From assembly GCA_010909165.1 (NCBI GenBank), contig VJWM01000063.1, positions 992,001 through 1,056,000 of the forward strand: a DNA stretch of 64,000 nt. Direction: 5' to 3'. Position 1 is the stretch's first letter; every line of letters starts with the position of its first letter. Position numbers and translations under genes: made by a program. The notes under the pieces are model-generated. The model had not been told where the DNA came from. It saw nothing but the letters and a program-made list of their open reading frames with translations, and did not search any database. Below, piece by piece: positions 39,401 to 50,653 of the stretch. The DNA comes from Anthoceros angustus. Lineage: Eukaryota > Streptophyta > Anthocerotopsida > Anthocerotales > Anthocerotaceae.

Positions 39401-41125
39401 CTGAGGCAGGTTTGCACTCAGGTCGTACATCATAAACAGCACTGACCTCCAAGCACACACAGCCTGAATTGTAAGTGCTCAGAGAACAAACCTGGATGCA
39501 TACGGCAATCCCCCAGGAATCAACTCTGAGAGTTCTCAACAACAACAAGAGGGTGTGTCTGCACCCGTTGCCTTCCCAGTGATGCCACATTGAGACCCTG
39601 TATCCTACAACGTACGAAGATTGCAGAACAGTCTACTTACCTCAATCGTGAAAAACGCGGCATCATCCTGCTTTTCCTGCTTGGCTGTTCGTCGTAGAAC
39701 TGCACCAAACATGCCATCCACCTCAGCCACACCATCTTTTAACTTTGCTGGTGCTAGGGACGGCAAAGCCAGGAAATCACCCACATTGTAAAGGAGGAGT
39801 CAAGTGCGCGAAAGAAAAGAACTCGTAGAATTGCCCCAACTCCGAGGGGGGGCACATTCCAGACATGTCACCCCGTTCTGTAGCTTCTTTAGCTGCAGCT
39901 ACCGCTGCAGCCGGAGCCAGAGCTCTAGCTTCATCCCCTTTCTGTATGCATCTCCCATTGTCCTGGACACTTCTGTCCTCCTTCCCCACAGCACCACCCA
40001 CAGCCTTCTCAGGTGAAGAATGACTCCCGCTCTGGTTTCCCAGAAGTTCATTCTCCCTAGCAGAAGGCCCAAGGCAAGAAACACAGGCCATGATGTCAAG
40101 CAGTCGCCTAACATGCGCCACCGCTTGTCGTTCGTCATAATCCTCTACGCAAGCGAGGTGCAGGTAAGTCCGCAATAATAAGGCCAGAGGCGACAATCAA
40201 CGAAGTAGCAGCTAAGTCACGAGTCATGAGGGGCCGAACCTTCACACAGCGCAAGGACCCGAGGCTTCAGAAATGAAACCTCCTGCGTGTCCCGTAGTCT
40301 GGCACCTCGCACCTGAAAGCAAGGGAGCAGAATGCTCTTCATCACACCAATAAATTGGAATTGCGATCACACCAAGCCGAGGTGCAAAGAGCAGAGGACC
40401 TCACTTCGTGGTGCAAAGAGTAGCGTGTCAAATGGCATGTGTGAACATGAACCGACAGCAATCTCCGAACATCCAAAATTCGGTCTGTCGAAATCGCCTG
40501 CAGAAATGGCACGCGCCAGGAGGTCACGGGCAATCCTTCAATGCAGGGAAGCTAATCAGATTCCAAACCAGCTGCAGCCCGCAGCCCGCAGCCTGCAGCC
40601 CCCTGCCCTGCTCTGCACGCCACTCACTCACCTTCAACAAAACGTGACTGCAGTCTGGAAGATTCACGGCAATGTCGACCTCATAAGGCACAGAAACTGC
40701 GACAACAGAACGGCAATCACGCTCGGGTAAGGCACATTCCCAAGGCCTGAAGACCGTCGAGGATTGCTATGGCGATGGCTAGACGTTCACAAGAACGTTC
40801 TAGAAAAAGAGATAATTCAGTGGACAGGCTCCACCACGCTATCTTAGATTCCATCCAGCCTGATGACTAAGAACGACTGGGCACGGTCCTCCCAACTGTA
40901 GGGCACGGGTACATTTTACAGGCAGATAGATGCAGAAATTCACCCGGAAGAAAGAGCTGTCCTGTGCGACGGACACATGATTCCTGATGCAGCTATATCC
41001 TGAACGAGGCTCAAGCCCGAGCTGTGAGCTCCATTCCTTTGCCAGGATTACATACCTTTCTCCTTCTTCCTTTTCTCGCCTCTTAGCTTTTGCGCCTTAG
41101 CCTTTCCTGTGCCGCGGGGAGCCAT
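30403..41125 (-). CDS. REC: REC/TSS-type clustered-mitochondria (CLU) family protein, tail frame broken
   Basis: This is a plant REDUCED CHLOROPLAST COVERAGE / TSS protein, a CLU-TPR family known in Arabidopsis to influence chloroplast compartment size. I trace 23 exons with consistent phases: 41125-41056, 40696-40632, 40497-40405, 40312-40240, 40144-39785, 39735-39641, 39240-39109, 39028-38987, 38883-38365, 38236-38079, 38005-37555, 37463-37401, 37308-37207, 37124-36810, 36738-36646, 36545-36444, 36337-36233, 36125-35992, 35862-35679, 35134-35003, 34905-34793, 34684-34603 and 34364-30403. Exons 1-22 give 1161 residues. Family landmarks are the start [65 protein letters not shown], TPRs in exons 16-20 and [20 protein letters not shown]. 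Exon 23 encodes an asparagine/glycine-rich disordered tail with [17 protein letters not shown] and [11 protein letters not shown]. It carries a 1.2 kb tandem duplication: as written, translation stops near 33723, giving about 1374 aa. Without the duplicate the frame would run to 30403, about 2070 aa. Confidence 0.9.
31681..32896 (-). repeat. REC tail duplication, proximal copy
   Basis: This copy is nearly identical to 32900-34110. It keeps the full frame through the [12 protein letters not shown] block and continues in frame to the natural stop at 30403. By eye it differs from the other copy by a 5-nt indel (position 32525-32535 against 33740) and a change giving HGKLNG in place of HGKVNG. 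Confidence 0.9.
32897..34110 (-). repeat. REC tail duplication, distal copy
   Basis: This copy lies next to the upstream part of exon 23. It has a 5-nt deletion in a CGCCG run near 33742 that shifts the frame, and its right-hand junction (DVYK followed by GEQCVCN and a stop at 32873) is also out of frame. Flanks at both breakpoints read CGCCTTG, and the junction reads CGCCCTTG. Confidence 0.9.
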
Positions 41126-42587
41126 TCTCACACCTCAAGCTTTCTTCAAAGATTCCCTTAGTACGACGTTCAGACCTGCCTGCTTCACATCCCCCGCAGC
41201 TAATAGCGAGCGCGTCTACAACGTGCAAGGACCAAACCAAATCCAAATGCGCGAGGATCTGGAAACTGAATTCCCGTACTGCAAACTCATAAATCTTCCC
41301 GAAAGATGCGTGCGGCACTGCAGCGGATGGAGTCTCTCCTGCAGGTCGCGTCCTGCACTAAATCACGCGCTCCTGCGGGCTGTAGCTGCGGCCACTGATC
41401 AAACAAAAGCTGAACCTGCTCTCCCGCAGTCCGAACCGGCTCAGGAATCGCTGAAAGCCTAGAAATCTCCGATCACGGACGCCGGAGAGCAGTCCTATTC
41501 AGAGATTCAGAGCCACAACACTGCAGCTGTCGCTGCAAAACGGAAATAAGCCTGAGTCTTTTTCACAGTGCAAATACGCGAGGAGACGAGACGGTACGCA
41601 AAGAGAGCGCAATTTCCAGTCTTTCAGACTCCTTGCAATGTGACACAATCGCAGAATCTGAGGGAGGGGTTTCTCAGCCGCAGCAGCTGCCGCGGAAGCA
41701 AGCAACCGGGGACGTTCTAGAAGCGCGTCCCATCGAGCTCGAGAGGAGGAAACGCGATCAGATGAGGCCAGCAAATTCCTCGGGGAAAGCCTGGAAGCAA
41801 GCGAGCGGAGCGGCGCAATGCGCGGGGACAACGCCGGCAGCAGAGATCAGCTTGGCATCAGTGGTTGGCAGCCACAGCCGCTGGCTCTGGGCTCGCCACG
41901 CTGCGGACATGGTGTCCCCGTTCCCACAGCCGCATCGGGGCTCCAAATGATCCAGTTTCGTGGACACCAGTCCAGAGTCCGCAGTTGGGACGCGGAGAAC
42001 GGGCTAGCGCCGGAAACCCTAATCTGATAAACTGGACAAGGCGGAGATTCGGCAGCGACTGTAGGGAGCGTGCCATTGGGCCTCGGCGCACCCGGGCGGG
42101 CCCCGGTGGACAAGCGGGTGGATCGGCATCCTTGTTCCCGCATGTGCGCCTTCGCGGTGCCGGCGTAGGTAGATGCCATTGCCCATCGACGCATGGTCGT
42201 TGAGATCGCTCTGTCTGCGTGATGCGGGAATAGGATTCGCGTGGGCTCGGTTACAGATTCTGTCGCGCTATATAACTTGTTTGTATGTTTCCTTGCATAT
42301 ATTACACATATGGCTGAGATGCTTTGTACAGTGGGGAATCGACGACAGAGGAGTTACATATGTATGTCCATTCACCCCTTGCGCACCTACATAGGTGTCT
42401 GCAAACACCCCTTACAGTACGAAGTAGAACTGAGCCCCAGATACCTGTGGGCAAGGAGCTTGTGAACTCTGAGATTGTGCTGACCACATTCACTGAATCG
42501 GGCAGCACAGAAGGAGTATGTAGTATCTACACACTATACCACAATGCTTACTTCCTTGAGGGTCTCATCTGCGGTTCAAGACATGGA
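41126..42587. other. REC 5' flank; no gene seen
   Basis: This GC-rich stretch contains overlapping open frames on both strands around 41.6-42.2 kb. None resembles a known family or has supporting splice structure. It separates the REC start from the stop of the next - strand gene and probably holds the REC promoter and 5' UTR. Confidence 0.5.
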
Positions 42588-43904
42588 TCACTTGACGAGG
42601 CCCAGGTTTATGATGCCCCAAGAATGGGAAGGCCACTGCTTCTCTCTGGCATTCTGCAGCAACACGCGGGCCCAGGCAATCCAGCCTTCCCAGGTCATCT
42701 TCTTGTCCCAGTTGGTGCCCCATTCCAGGAGCAGCTGCAGCCCCTGCTCTGCCTCGATTTCTGCATCTTCATGCCTGCCTGTGGATAGGTATATTTGAGC
42801 CAGCACCAGGCGTGGCTCTGCTATCCACGGGTTGGCTAGGGAGGCTTCTTTCAGCAAGGGTTCTGCCAGCTCCAGGACCTTCTCGGCTTGCAAGGACATG
42901 GCCTTGTGGTACAGATACCTGGCACGAATTTGGTCAGATGGAGGGAGGATGACAGAGCAGGTGTTGAAAACCGGAGGTAGTACCAACTGGATGTCGTCCA
43001 CTAAGCTTCTTGCTGATTTCCTGCCAGCAGGGTTTAGAGCAGCTTCCAGCTTTTCCTCTCGGACCAGTATGTTGAGCAAGACCCCCATTCGAGAGAGAGA
43101 GCTCATCCAGAGGCCAGGCTTGCCATCTCCTGGCCACAAGGCTGTCCATCTGTTTCCCTTGAATTCCAACTTTCCATCCTCATTCCCAAAGAGCCCGTCC
43201 TGCCAGCTGTAGAGCTGGTCTATAAAATCTGCCATGGTGAGAGTGAGGAAGATGGCAATCAGGTGCCTACTGACCTGCAAATCCTCGCCTGTGCGAATAT
43301 GCTTCACTGTGATGCCCTCCGCTGGCAAGAAAGGTGTCCTGGTTCCTCCATAACGTTCAGTGGCAGCCGTGTTCAGCTGCTCGAACTTCACACTAAGGCC
43401 ACTGTTTGCTTGGCTATGACTGCCTGTCTTCACCTTGACGTTGCCCTCCTTGTCGAAGTACCTATCTGTCTCCTTCAAGGCATCTCGCAGCTGCTCGTCC
43501 GTGTAGCTGAACAGGAGGAAGTTGAAGATGAGCTCCTGGCGGGGCACAATACAGAACAAATGGATCAGCTCCTCCGCAAGGTCACCCACCAAATCGCGGA
43601 CCTTCTGCCTCTCCACGTTCGGCTTGAAGATGGCCAGATTCACGTAGGAGTTGGAATAGGAAGAGTGGAAGAGGCCGCATCTGGCCACAGCATCCGGAAC
43701 ATTCCAGAGCTTGAGAATCTGGTAGACATGCAGCAGGTGCTCGAAGAAGGTCCCGTGTTTGTGCCAGCACTCCGAAGCTCCTACGGATTGCAACACAGAG
43801 AGGAGGTCCGGCAGGGCTGGATCAATTTCCGAGTGGGATGACCGAATAAAGAGGCGTGCTAAATCCAGCCTCCAGTTGCCTGTGCTGCCCCTCGTGTCAC
43901 CCAT
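42588..43904 (-). CDS. DUF6817-type plant protein with C-terminal TPR-like region
   Basis: This is a single-exon gene of 438 residues. I chose the ATG at 43904 (MGDTRGSTGNWRLDL) because an upstream in-frame ATG at 44126 would overlap the end of the neighbouring receptor kinase, and the intervening residues look non-conserved. Residues 48-93 hold the conserved core WHKHGTFFEHLLHVYQILK and CGLFHSSYSNSYVN, which I recognise as the plant DUF6817 domain. Its spaced histidines recall HD-type hydrolases (inference). The C-terminal third (LYHKAMSLQAEKVLELAEPL and LVLAQIYLSTGRHEDAEIEA) looks like TPR repeats. No signal peptide or membrane span is visible. The function is unknown. The gene lies only 199 bp downstream of the receptor kinase stop on the same strand. 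Confidence 0.85.
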   Translation of the reverse strand: MGDTRGSTGNWRLDLARLFIRSSHSEIDPALPDLLSVLQSVGASECWHKHGTFFEHLLHVYQILKLWNVPDAVARCGLFHSSYSNSYVNLAIFKPNVERQKVRDLVGDLAEELIHLFCIVPRQELIFNFLLFSYTDEQLRDALKETDRYFDKEGNVKVKTGSHSQANSGLSVKFEQLNTAATERYGGTRTPFLPAEGITVKHIRTGEDLQVSRHLIAIFLTLTMADFIDQLYSWQDGLFGNEDGKLEFKGNRWTALWPGDGKPGLWMSSLSRMGVLLNILVREEKLEAALNPAGRKSARSLVDDIQLVLPPVFNTCSVILPPSDQIRARYLYHKAMSLQAEKVLELAEPLLKEASLANPWIAEPRLVLAQIYLSTGRHEDAEIEAEQGLQLLLEWGTNWDKKMTWEGWIAWARVLLQNAREKQWPSHSWGIINLGLVK

Positions 43905-44103
43905 AGTGGAATCTGAGCACACTACACCCTCCTTGGCTCGTGCTATGTGGGCAGCTGCAGAGTCAGTAAACGGTGTCAGACGAAAGTTCACAGCAAGCCC
44001 GGACCTTGTCAAAGCGTAAGCGAGAATTTGCAGACTTACATGCAGGCTCAATTGCCCAGCAACCCTAAAACGTATGAACCTATGTACACACAGGCTGGGC
44101 AGT

Positions 44104-47100
44104 TCACCGGCTCTCAAACTCCCCAACCCCGCCTGGTGGCAGTATGTCTGCCAGACTTTTTGTTGCGAAGAGTGAGAAGCACTCGCCAGCTGTCATGCTT
44201 TGCCTCTTAACCTCCTTCAGAAGATTCACAACATTTCGCATGGATGGCCGCTTGCATGGCATGTCGTTGGTGCACATGTAGGCGATCTTCAAAACCAGTA
44301 GCATCTCATAACGTTCCAAATCCGAGATGAGGATTTGCAGTCTGTTGTCGAAAACCATCTCGATTGATAGTCGGCATGCCCTGCAGTATCTCAGCCATCC
44401 CACAAGAGTGGGGATGCCGTCAGGAAAGCCGCAGTCAGCAGCCGTCCTACCTGTGATCATCTCCATGAGCACTACGCCAAAGCTGTACACATCACCTTCT
44501 TCCGACATTGTTCCAGTGTACTCATAGTCTGTCACCAGTTACGACACAGAGCCATGAGTAAGAGAAGGCTTAGCTCGTTGTTTTCAAGTGTCTCATCTCT
44601 GCAAGCAAAAGTGGAGACTCCTGGTAAGCTAAATTTTCAAGGGTTTAGTGAGGGACCGACCAGGAGCAGTGTATCCGCGTGAACCGGAAAGAATGCTGGA
44701 AACAGCTTGGGAGTCTGAGGAGCCTGCAGGTAACAGCTCTACCAGTCCGAAGTCACCCACATATGGGATCATGTGCGTGTCTAGGAGGATATTAGTGGAC
44801 TTGATGTCACCATGAAGAATCCGTGGTACGCAGTCATGGTGGAGGTAAGCTAATGCCTTTGCCGTCCCCAAAGCTATATCATAACGGTGTGGCCAGTCCA
44901 AAATACTGCTATCCGGCTCCGGACTTGACCAGAAGGTTTGATGCCCTGCCCACATGACAACAAGTATAAACTCAACGACCCACCCACAAGAATACTGAGA
45001 GCGTCCCACGGAAGGGATGAAGGAAGGCAAACCCACTAACCTGACACGGATAATTTCACACAAGCTCCATGAAGATGGTCCCATAAGCTCCCATTTTGCA
45101 TATATTCATAGATCAGCAAACTCCGCCCTTTGTGTGCGCAAAACCCGAGCAGCCTGAGCAGATGCCGATGACGCACTTTGCAGAGGTTGACTATTGCAGT
45201 GATGGTTTTCTTGTCATGTGGCATGACAGGAGCCTCGTGTTCAAGCTTCAGAGCCTTGACAGCAAGTATCTCCCCATCAGGCATGACTGCCTTGTAAACT
45301 GGCCCGAAGCTGCCAGAACCAACCTGTCTGTCGGGGCTGAGGTCATCTGTTGCTTCCATAATGTCGGAGAAAGTCAAGTCCCTCTCCCACAGGATACCTG
45401 AGAAAGTAAAACCGTGGAAGACGCTCTTGGCGGTCCCTCTGCCTCCTACTTCGTGTTTCGACGGACCTCTCCTACAGTACTGAATAAATGTACGCATACC
45501 ACCCACTAACAGGAGCAGTGCTACAGTCAGAGAGGCCAGTGCGATCCCAAACCCCAGAATTGCAGTCTTTGATACACCCGCAGATTGCTTACTACTATCT
45601 GGAGGACTTGGCGGCCCTTCAACTGGCATGAGAGGCCCTTCAGCTGGCATGGGCAGCCCTTCAGCTGGCATGGGCAGCCCTTCAGCTGGCATGGGCAGCC
45701 CTTCAGCTGGCATGGGCGGCCCTTCAGCTGGCTGTTGAGCAGAGTCGGGAAATCTATGTTTCGGGCAAGAAACATTCAACAGAAAACCGCAAAGCTTTGT
45801 GTTGTTAAGGAAGGAACTGGCGTTCAGCCTTCTCGTGAAGTCTGTCGACGGGATTTCACCTTCCAGGTTGTTAAATGACAAATCTAGTTGGCGCAAACTG
45901 AAATTCCCATTAATCCCCGACAGGAAACCTGAAACTAAACCTGTTAGATTATTTCTGGAGAGATTCAGAGCTTCCAGCTTCGTCAGTTGATGCAGCTCCA
46001 GTGGAATGGTACCCGAAAAATTGTTAGAGCTCAGGTCCAGGATCGTTTGAAGTTCACTGAGGTTACCCAAACCACTGGGGATCGGCCCACTCAACTGATT
46101 CCGGGGCAACGAAAGGTACTTCAAGCGCAGACAACTACACAGCTCCTTTGGGAGCTCTCCCGTCAGGTTGTTCTCCTCCAATTGTAAGTACTGCAACTGC
46201 TCCAGGCTCCTGAACTCTGAAGGAATCCTGCCCGTTATAAAGTTGGAAAAGAGATTCAGCTCCTGGAGGTGAACCAGCTTACCGAGCTCCCGAGGAATTG
46301 TCCCGCTGAGCTTATTGCCGCCCAGCAACAAATTAGTCAGATTTGCGGCAGCCCCCAAGCCTGGCGGGATGCGTCCCCTCAAAGCATTGTCACTAAGGTT
46401 AAGAACCTTTAACCCTGTGATCAAACCCAGCTCTGAAGGTATCTTCCCATTCACAGCGTTGCCATCGAACAGAACAGAGTGCAGCTTGGATTGCGTTCCT
46501 CTCCAGTCCTTGGGGATCTTGCCCCACAGGAAATTCATACCCAAGTCCAGCATCTCCAGATTGCCGAGCTCCCCCAGGAAATTCGGTATTTCCCCACTCA
46601 GCTCGTTCCCCCGCAGCACCAATGTGACGAGGCCATTTAAATTGCTCAGACTCTCAGGAATCTTATCGGACAGGGTGTTGTGAGCCAGATCCAAATGCTC
46701 AAGACGAGTACAATTCCCCAGCTGTTCTGGAATCCTCCCTGTGAGCTTATTCTGTGCGAGAATTAAAACATGCAATTGAGCCAGCTGCCCTATCTCCTCA
46801 GGAATCTCCCCTGAGAGCAAGTTCCAAGACAAGTCCAATTTGTTAAGCAAATGCAAGGCTTCCAGGTTTCTCGGGATTTCCCCCTCCAGCCTGTTGTGGG
46901 AGACATTTAAATGCACAAGGTTGGGCCGCACATTGGAGGGCAAGCTTGTAGGGATGCTGCCGTTGAGATTGTTGCCTGAAAAATCCATATAAGAAATCCG
47001 CGGCATGCAAGTAAACATATCCACCGGAAGCCAGCCGTCGAAGGAGTTCCCAGCCAGGCTAAGGTAGGTGAGGTTCTGGAGGTGACACACGTCCGGGATT

Positions 47101-47666
47101 CCTCCCGTCAGCAGATTGTCGGACAAGTCCATGATCCGAAGCTCGGAGAAGCGCTCCAGAGCGTCAGGAGGAAGGTTCCCGGAAAGGCCGTTCTTCCCGA
47201 GGCGCAGCACGGTGAGGCGGGTGAGGTTCCACATCTCCTCCGGGATGCTGCCGGTGAGGCCGGTGGAGGACAGGTCCAGGCTGGTGAGCGCGGACAGCCG
47301 GCCGATCGCAGGCGAGAAGCTACCGGGCAGCGAGACGTTCTTCAGCACCAGTTCCGTGACTCGAAGGCTTGATCCGCCGCCGTGAGACGACTCACGAGTC
47401 CTTGAGACGCTGCAATTGATGCCGGTCCAGTTGCAGGGGCTGGGGGATCCGGAGTTGGTCCAGGACAGCAAGCTCTCGCCGGAGCCGGCGAAGCTCTCCT
47501 TCATCTCCAGGAGAGCTTCCGCGTCCCGGTGGAGGTCGGTTTGCTCTGCTCCTGCGCCTGCGCCAGCGCCTGCGCCTGCGCCTGCCGGTGCAGCATAGCG
47601 GAAGAGAAACACAAATATCAGAGCCCGGCAGAATCTGAGGAGCAGCATCTTCCCAGACGTCTTCAT
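44104..47666 (-). CDS. Leucine-rich-repeat receptor-like kinase
   Basis: Three exons (47666-45062, 44945-44661, 44528-44104) give 1104 residues. The N-terminal signal peptide is followed by an alanine-glycine run from a GCGCCT-type microsatellite, an LRR N-cap (SPCNWTGINC) and about twenty LRRs of the LxxLxLSxNxLxGxIP type. Next come a stalk of MPAEGLP-type heptads and a transmembrane helix (GFGIALASLTVALLLLVGG). The kinase has GSGSFGPVYKA, the lysine in ILAVKALK, HGDIKSTN in place of HRD, DFG intact, and APD in place of APE where exons 2 and 3 join. Because the catalytic-loop arginine is replaced by glycine it is a non-RD kinase, a class often found among plant immune or developmental receptors. 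The ligand cannot be inferred. It should act at the plasma membrane. Confidence 0.93.
45611..45735 (-). repeat. 21-bp coding minisatellite in the receptor stalk
   Basis: There are about six tandem copies of a 21-bp unit (top strand GGCATGGGCAGCCCTTCAGCT less one end base) encoding MPAEGLP/MPAEGPP heptads between the last LRR cap and the transmembrane helix. Confidence 0.9.
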
Positions 47667-48228
47667 CGGTCACAAATGCAGTGCCGCAGCTGAAGGTCTG
47701 GTGCCGCGCTGCAGAAGATGATCCATCCGTGGAAGCCGGGCTTCTTGAAACCAGAAGAACTGTTTCAGCACACGTTGAAAGGGAAGATTAGTAAGGAGAA
47801 GAAGCAAAGTGCTGGGACAGGGAACAGCTCACGAGAGAAGAAAGTGGAAGAGAATTGAAGAGCTTACCGCCGAGATGCATCGAACCAGGAGCCACAAGTC
47901 AAACGGAACAATTCGAGGCCATCCCGAGAAATGCCAACAGACTGTATGCATTCTTTGCTCTTCCCAGGGCGCCGCAATCGCTGTCGCTGCCAGTACAGAC
48001 CCGGATGCAACTCACGGAGGCCGGGCGTGACCGGACGGGACGCTTTCCGAAAAGGACGGAAAGGGCCGGCGTGCTTCACGACTGGCGTCCGTCGTCCGAT
48101 TTATTATATTCCGATCATTATTCAAATGAGTGGAGTCGCCTTTGGGAAGCACCTACGTTTCGAATCTGTACAGGTGACGCTTGCTTTGCACAAGCTAGGT
48201 AGCTAACTACTATGTAGATACTTCCGAT
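47667..48228. other. Upstream region of the receptor kinase
   Basis: No coding exon is seen. It holds the receptor kinase 5' UTR and promoter and, at its left end, the 3' side of the TOL transcription unit. Confidence 0.5.
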
Positions 48229-48261
48229 GCAACTTTCCTTGAATCCCTGAGCTGATGAATC

Positions 48262-50653
48262 AATCGCTGTCGTCGTCGTCGTCGTCTTCTTCTTCCTGCT
48301 CGCCCTGACCGAATCCGGCCAGCCCCAGCCCAGCAGGTCCCCCCTACAAATCAAAGCTCAGAATTGGTGGAACTCACCGCCATAGAAAATTCACGGAAAA
48401 CACGCACACTGCCGTGTCCTCATCCCAGGACCCTGGTCTAGCTAGGTGAGGGGAGATTAGGGTTAGGAGGGGGAAGGGAGTCTGGGCCTTTGAACACAGA
48501 TCTAATCAGCTGTCGCCTACCTAGAAAGAGCCTTGGCAGCATTTAGTACGTGCTGACGTGAAAAAAAGTAATGTATCTACACCTGGTCTATACAGGCGCA
48601 AGCGCAAGGACAAGGCCAGAGCACACGGAAACAAGGCGAAAGAAGGGCCTCCAGCGGCGGCCGTCATTCAATCTAACAGGTGACAACCCATGTTACGTAC
48701 CATGACTCCCAATACCGAGCCTGGAATATTTGAACCAGGGATGCCACCAGAGTCTGATGAGGTTAAAGGCAATTTCCTTGGGAACCTTTGATGCTGCTGC
48801 ACATCAGAAGAAAGAGAAAGAAACCATCACATTCAATTATCTAAGGTGGGCCGTCGGTAGGGTATGTACCAGAGACAGGATCTGACTGCGCTCTATATAT
48901 GTAGCATAATAAGAGCTTCCTTATCTGCGTTCCTCATGTAATATTTCACATCATCAAACTGTCAATTATGTACGTGACCACAGGCAGCTGTTCCCCACAG
49001 ATCCTGGCTAGGATGTCACAATCTCCTATACAGGACCGCCAACCTAAAGCCCAAAGAGCATTTCATCGAAATCTGCAATAGCTGCATCATCCCCCTGCGG
49101 ATGACGAGAAACTGGAGGTTTGTTGGGGCGATTGCGGACCAATGCATCCTCTCGATCTCCCGAATGTAACTCCTCCTCTTCCAATGCTTCGACCTGAGCC
49201 ACAGCAGGCTGCGGAGCCTCCTCTGGAACTTCTTGCCCTTTCACAAATTCCTCGTACTTCGATAACACTCGTTGCAGATCATCATTCACATTTAAGGCCT
49301 CAAACATAAGTGGGTCATTATCACCAGACCGCTCAATTATCCTCTGTACACTGAATTGGGATTGACGACACTGCTCCACCAAGGTGACTGTGAGCTCATC
49401 CTGCAACATGGAATCCAAATGGGGAGCAGTTCCTTGCGGGGACCAGACGACATGTGCCCAGTATTGGCCATGTGCAACAGACAGCCTATGCCCAACTACT
49501 TTGGGTGCCACTGCTCACATTGAAGAGATACCATGTACTTTAACCAGCACTTCAGCAATTATATATTCATGATTCACCCACTTCTTGCCCCATTCATAGA
49601 CCAAACATCCATTTAATGGAGCCTTGAGAATAGCTTGCAAATTCAGACAACAGAGGCTGCATTGTAGAGGAACAGGAGTACACACCTTCAGGATCTCATT
49701 CTGGGGAGACGAAGTCAATACAGTTGAAAGTAGCTCCACACTGTTACGTGCAATATCAAGAGTCTCCTTCGGATCCGAAGGTGCCAGGTCACGGCCCTGA
49801 CTTGCCACCAAGTTGTCTGCAGGAATAACTGTAGCCACTGATTGTGGAGGAGTGAAGATAGGGGCCAAGCTCTCGGCATCTCTCCCAGGAAACCTGACTC
49901 CTCTGGATTTCAAGCTCTGGTCACAGAAGAGAGAAACGTAAGCAGGGAAATGTCTGCAGAATGTCTATTTTCCGCTAATATCCAGTAGATCTATTTGTTC
50001 CTCCAGTGACCAGCCACATGAATCCTCTCTGCCAGCAGCTATAAGCAGCCATGGGATGAACTCGTCTGCAAAGCTGTCAATATATAGCTACAGCTCTAGT
50101 TCACAGAAAAGAAACAGTCAAAGAAAACCGGTACCTTGTAAGTTTCCTCATACACCGGCAGGTACCGGAGTTCGTCCGACGACTCACCCCAAGCTTCGAT
50201 GAGCTTCAAAGCCTTCTCCCTTATCTCTAACGGAGCCAATCGGTCGTCTATAATTTTCACCATCTCATCCAGAACCTTCTCCGATGCCACCTCCGAGAAC
50301 ATCTTTTCACAATTCTTCACGCACGTCTCCAGAAGAGTGAGCGCAAGAAGCTGCACCGTAGAGTTCCTGAACAGAAGACGCTTCTTGATAGCCCGAACAG
50401 CATCCTGTCCACTGATCTTCTCCGTATTCACCAGATCGCAGAGCTCAAGACTCCTGTGCCAGTCAGGCCCGTTCAAGTCCTCCGCGGTAGCAGCTTCAAC
50501 CAGCTTATCCGCCTGCGAGGGGACCGAAAGCAACTCCTTCACTTTGCCGCTGAAGGTATTCATCCCGGCACTGAACTTCCGGCTCGCCTCCGCACCCCCA
50601 GTCTTCAGCCTCTCGCCAATTAGATTCCACTTTTCCCTCATGTTATCCGACAT
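48262..50653 (-). CDS. TOL: TOM1-like (TOL) VHS-GAT ubiquitin-cargo sorting protein
   Basis: TOL proteins bind ubiquitinated membrane cargo at endosomes and feed it to ESCRT. Exons 50653-50135, 49916-49686 and 49400-49044 give 368 residues. The start MSDNMREKWNLIGERLK matches the family better than the upstream in-frame ATG at 50662. The VHS domain has ADKLVEAATAEDL, LLETCVKNCEKMFSEVASEK and KALKLIEAWGESSDELRYLP. GRDAESLAPIFTPPQS and the GAT domain (ARNSVELLSTVL, LVEQCRQSQFSVQRII) follow, then EALNVNDDLQRVLSKYEEF and ADFDEMLFGL. The stop TAG at 49046-49044 is immediately followed by GT. Two further exons (48796-48701 and 48343-48262) with consensus splice signals stay in the same phase and would add about 59 residues ending in QGEQEEEDDDDDDSD. 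Confidence 0.9.

Noticed and set aside
41633-42203. Overlapping GC-rich open frames on both strands upstream of REC
   Set aside because: They are open in several frames at once, have no family resemblance and lack splice signals; GC-rich DNA gives such frames by chance.
43905-44126. Upstream ATG at 44126 for the DUF6817-type gene
   Set aside because: It would overlap the receptor kinase coding end and adds 74 residues without family resemblance; the ATG at 43904 is better.
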